In this document: positions 5,831 through 5,878 of the stretch, in pieces | Layout of the letters: each line of letters begins with the position of its first letter | Numbering within the stretch: position 1 is the stretch's first letter | The notes under the pieces: generated by a model | Database searches by the model: none | The model's input: only the letters and a program-made list of their open reading frames with translations | What the model was told of the DNA's origin: nothing | Translations under genes and position numbers: made by a program | Source: Pseudomonadota bacterium | GTDB lineage: Bacteria > BMS3Abin14 | DNA length: 5,878 nucleotides | Direction: 5' to 3' | Assembly (NCBI GenBank): GCA_030636965.1 | Contig: DAOVVW010000074.1 | Span: forward strand, 1-5,878

Positions 5831-5878
5831 CGGCAAGGTGCAGCAAAAACGACACAGATTTTGTGCCTCAGGTCTGTT

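Larger units (their letters stand above)
5570..5878. other. Noncoding region upstream of the kinase
   Basis: About 309 bases hold no supportable gene. On the minus strand one frame is open for about 35 codons from the right edge to a TAA near 5773, without recognisable protein motifs; it could be the tail of a gene outside the window but cannot be called. The region is rich in short palindromes, homopolymer runs and a polypurine tract, listed separately, and should contain the promoter of the two-component operon. Confidence 0.6.

Noticed and set aside
5853..5868. Possible sigma-54 promoter on the minus strand (AGGCAC followed by CTGTG)
   Set aside because: The -24 part is good, but the -12 element has GT in place of the near-invariant GC. 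Other candidates at about 5763-5778 and 5724-5737 have a spacing one base too short.
5773..5878. Minus-strand open frame of about 35 codons entering from the right edge
   Set aside because: It is too short, has no recognisable motif, and runs through the short repeats and homopolymer. The tail of an outside gene cannot be excluded but is not supported.

Overview
The window carries two convergent gene clusters from what looks like an uncultured Gram-negative bacterium of moderate GC content. No gene here fixes the phylum. The exporter genes with an extracytoplasmic domain, the NtrC-type sigma-54 activator and the repeat-rich spacers would fit deltaproteobacterial or FCB-type lineages, but this is a low-confidence impression.

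Left half (1-2650, + strand): three tightly coupled genes. The first is cut by the left edge and is a DUF3419/BtaA-like protein, a family that includes the enzyme transferring the 3-amino-3-carboxypropyl group of S-adenosylmethionine to diacylglycerol. It overlaps (ATGA) a MacB/DevC/FtsX-type ABC permease, which in turn overlaps (ATGA) a LolD/MacB/DevA-type ABC ATPase. The layout suggests one transcript that couples synthesis or modification of a lipid-like molecule to its movement across or out of the inner membrane. That coupling is inference.

Middle (about 2629-2784): the spacer between the converging clusters is an imperfect inverted repeat of AGTT-like and ATTCGAAA-like units. Its two ends reach into the last codons or stop codon of both flanking genes. 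It may act as a bidirectional terminator or be a small repeat element.

Right half (2782-5569, - strand): a two-component system, transcribed kinase first. The kinase has seven predicted membrane segments followed by a complete HisKA/HATPase core. After 49 bases comes its probable partner, an NtrC-family response regulator with receiver, sigma-54 AAA+ (intact GAFTGA) and Fis-type HTH domains. It should activate sigma-54 promoters, but no clean -24/-12 promoter is visible in the window, so its targets are probably elsewhere.

Right edge (5570-5878): no supportable gene. This is the kinase upstream region. It holds a possible sigma-70 promoter, several short palindromes, a four-run G-quadruplex motif and two sets of short direct repeats.
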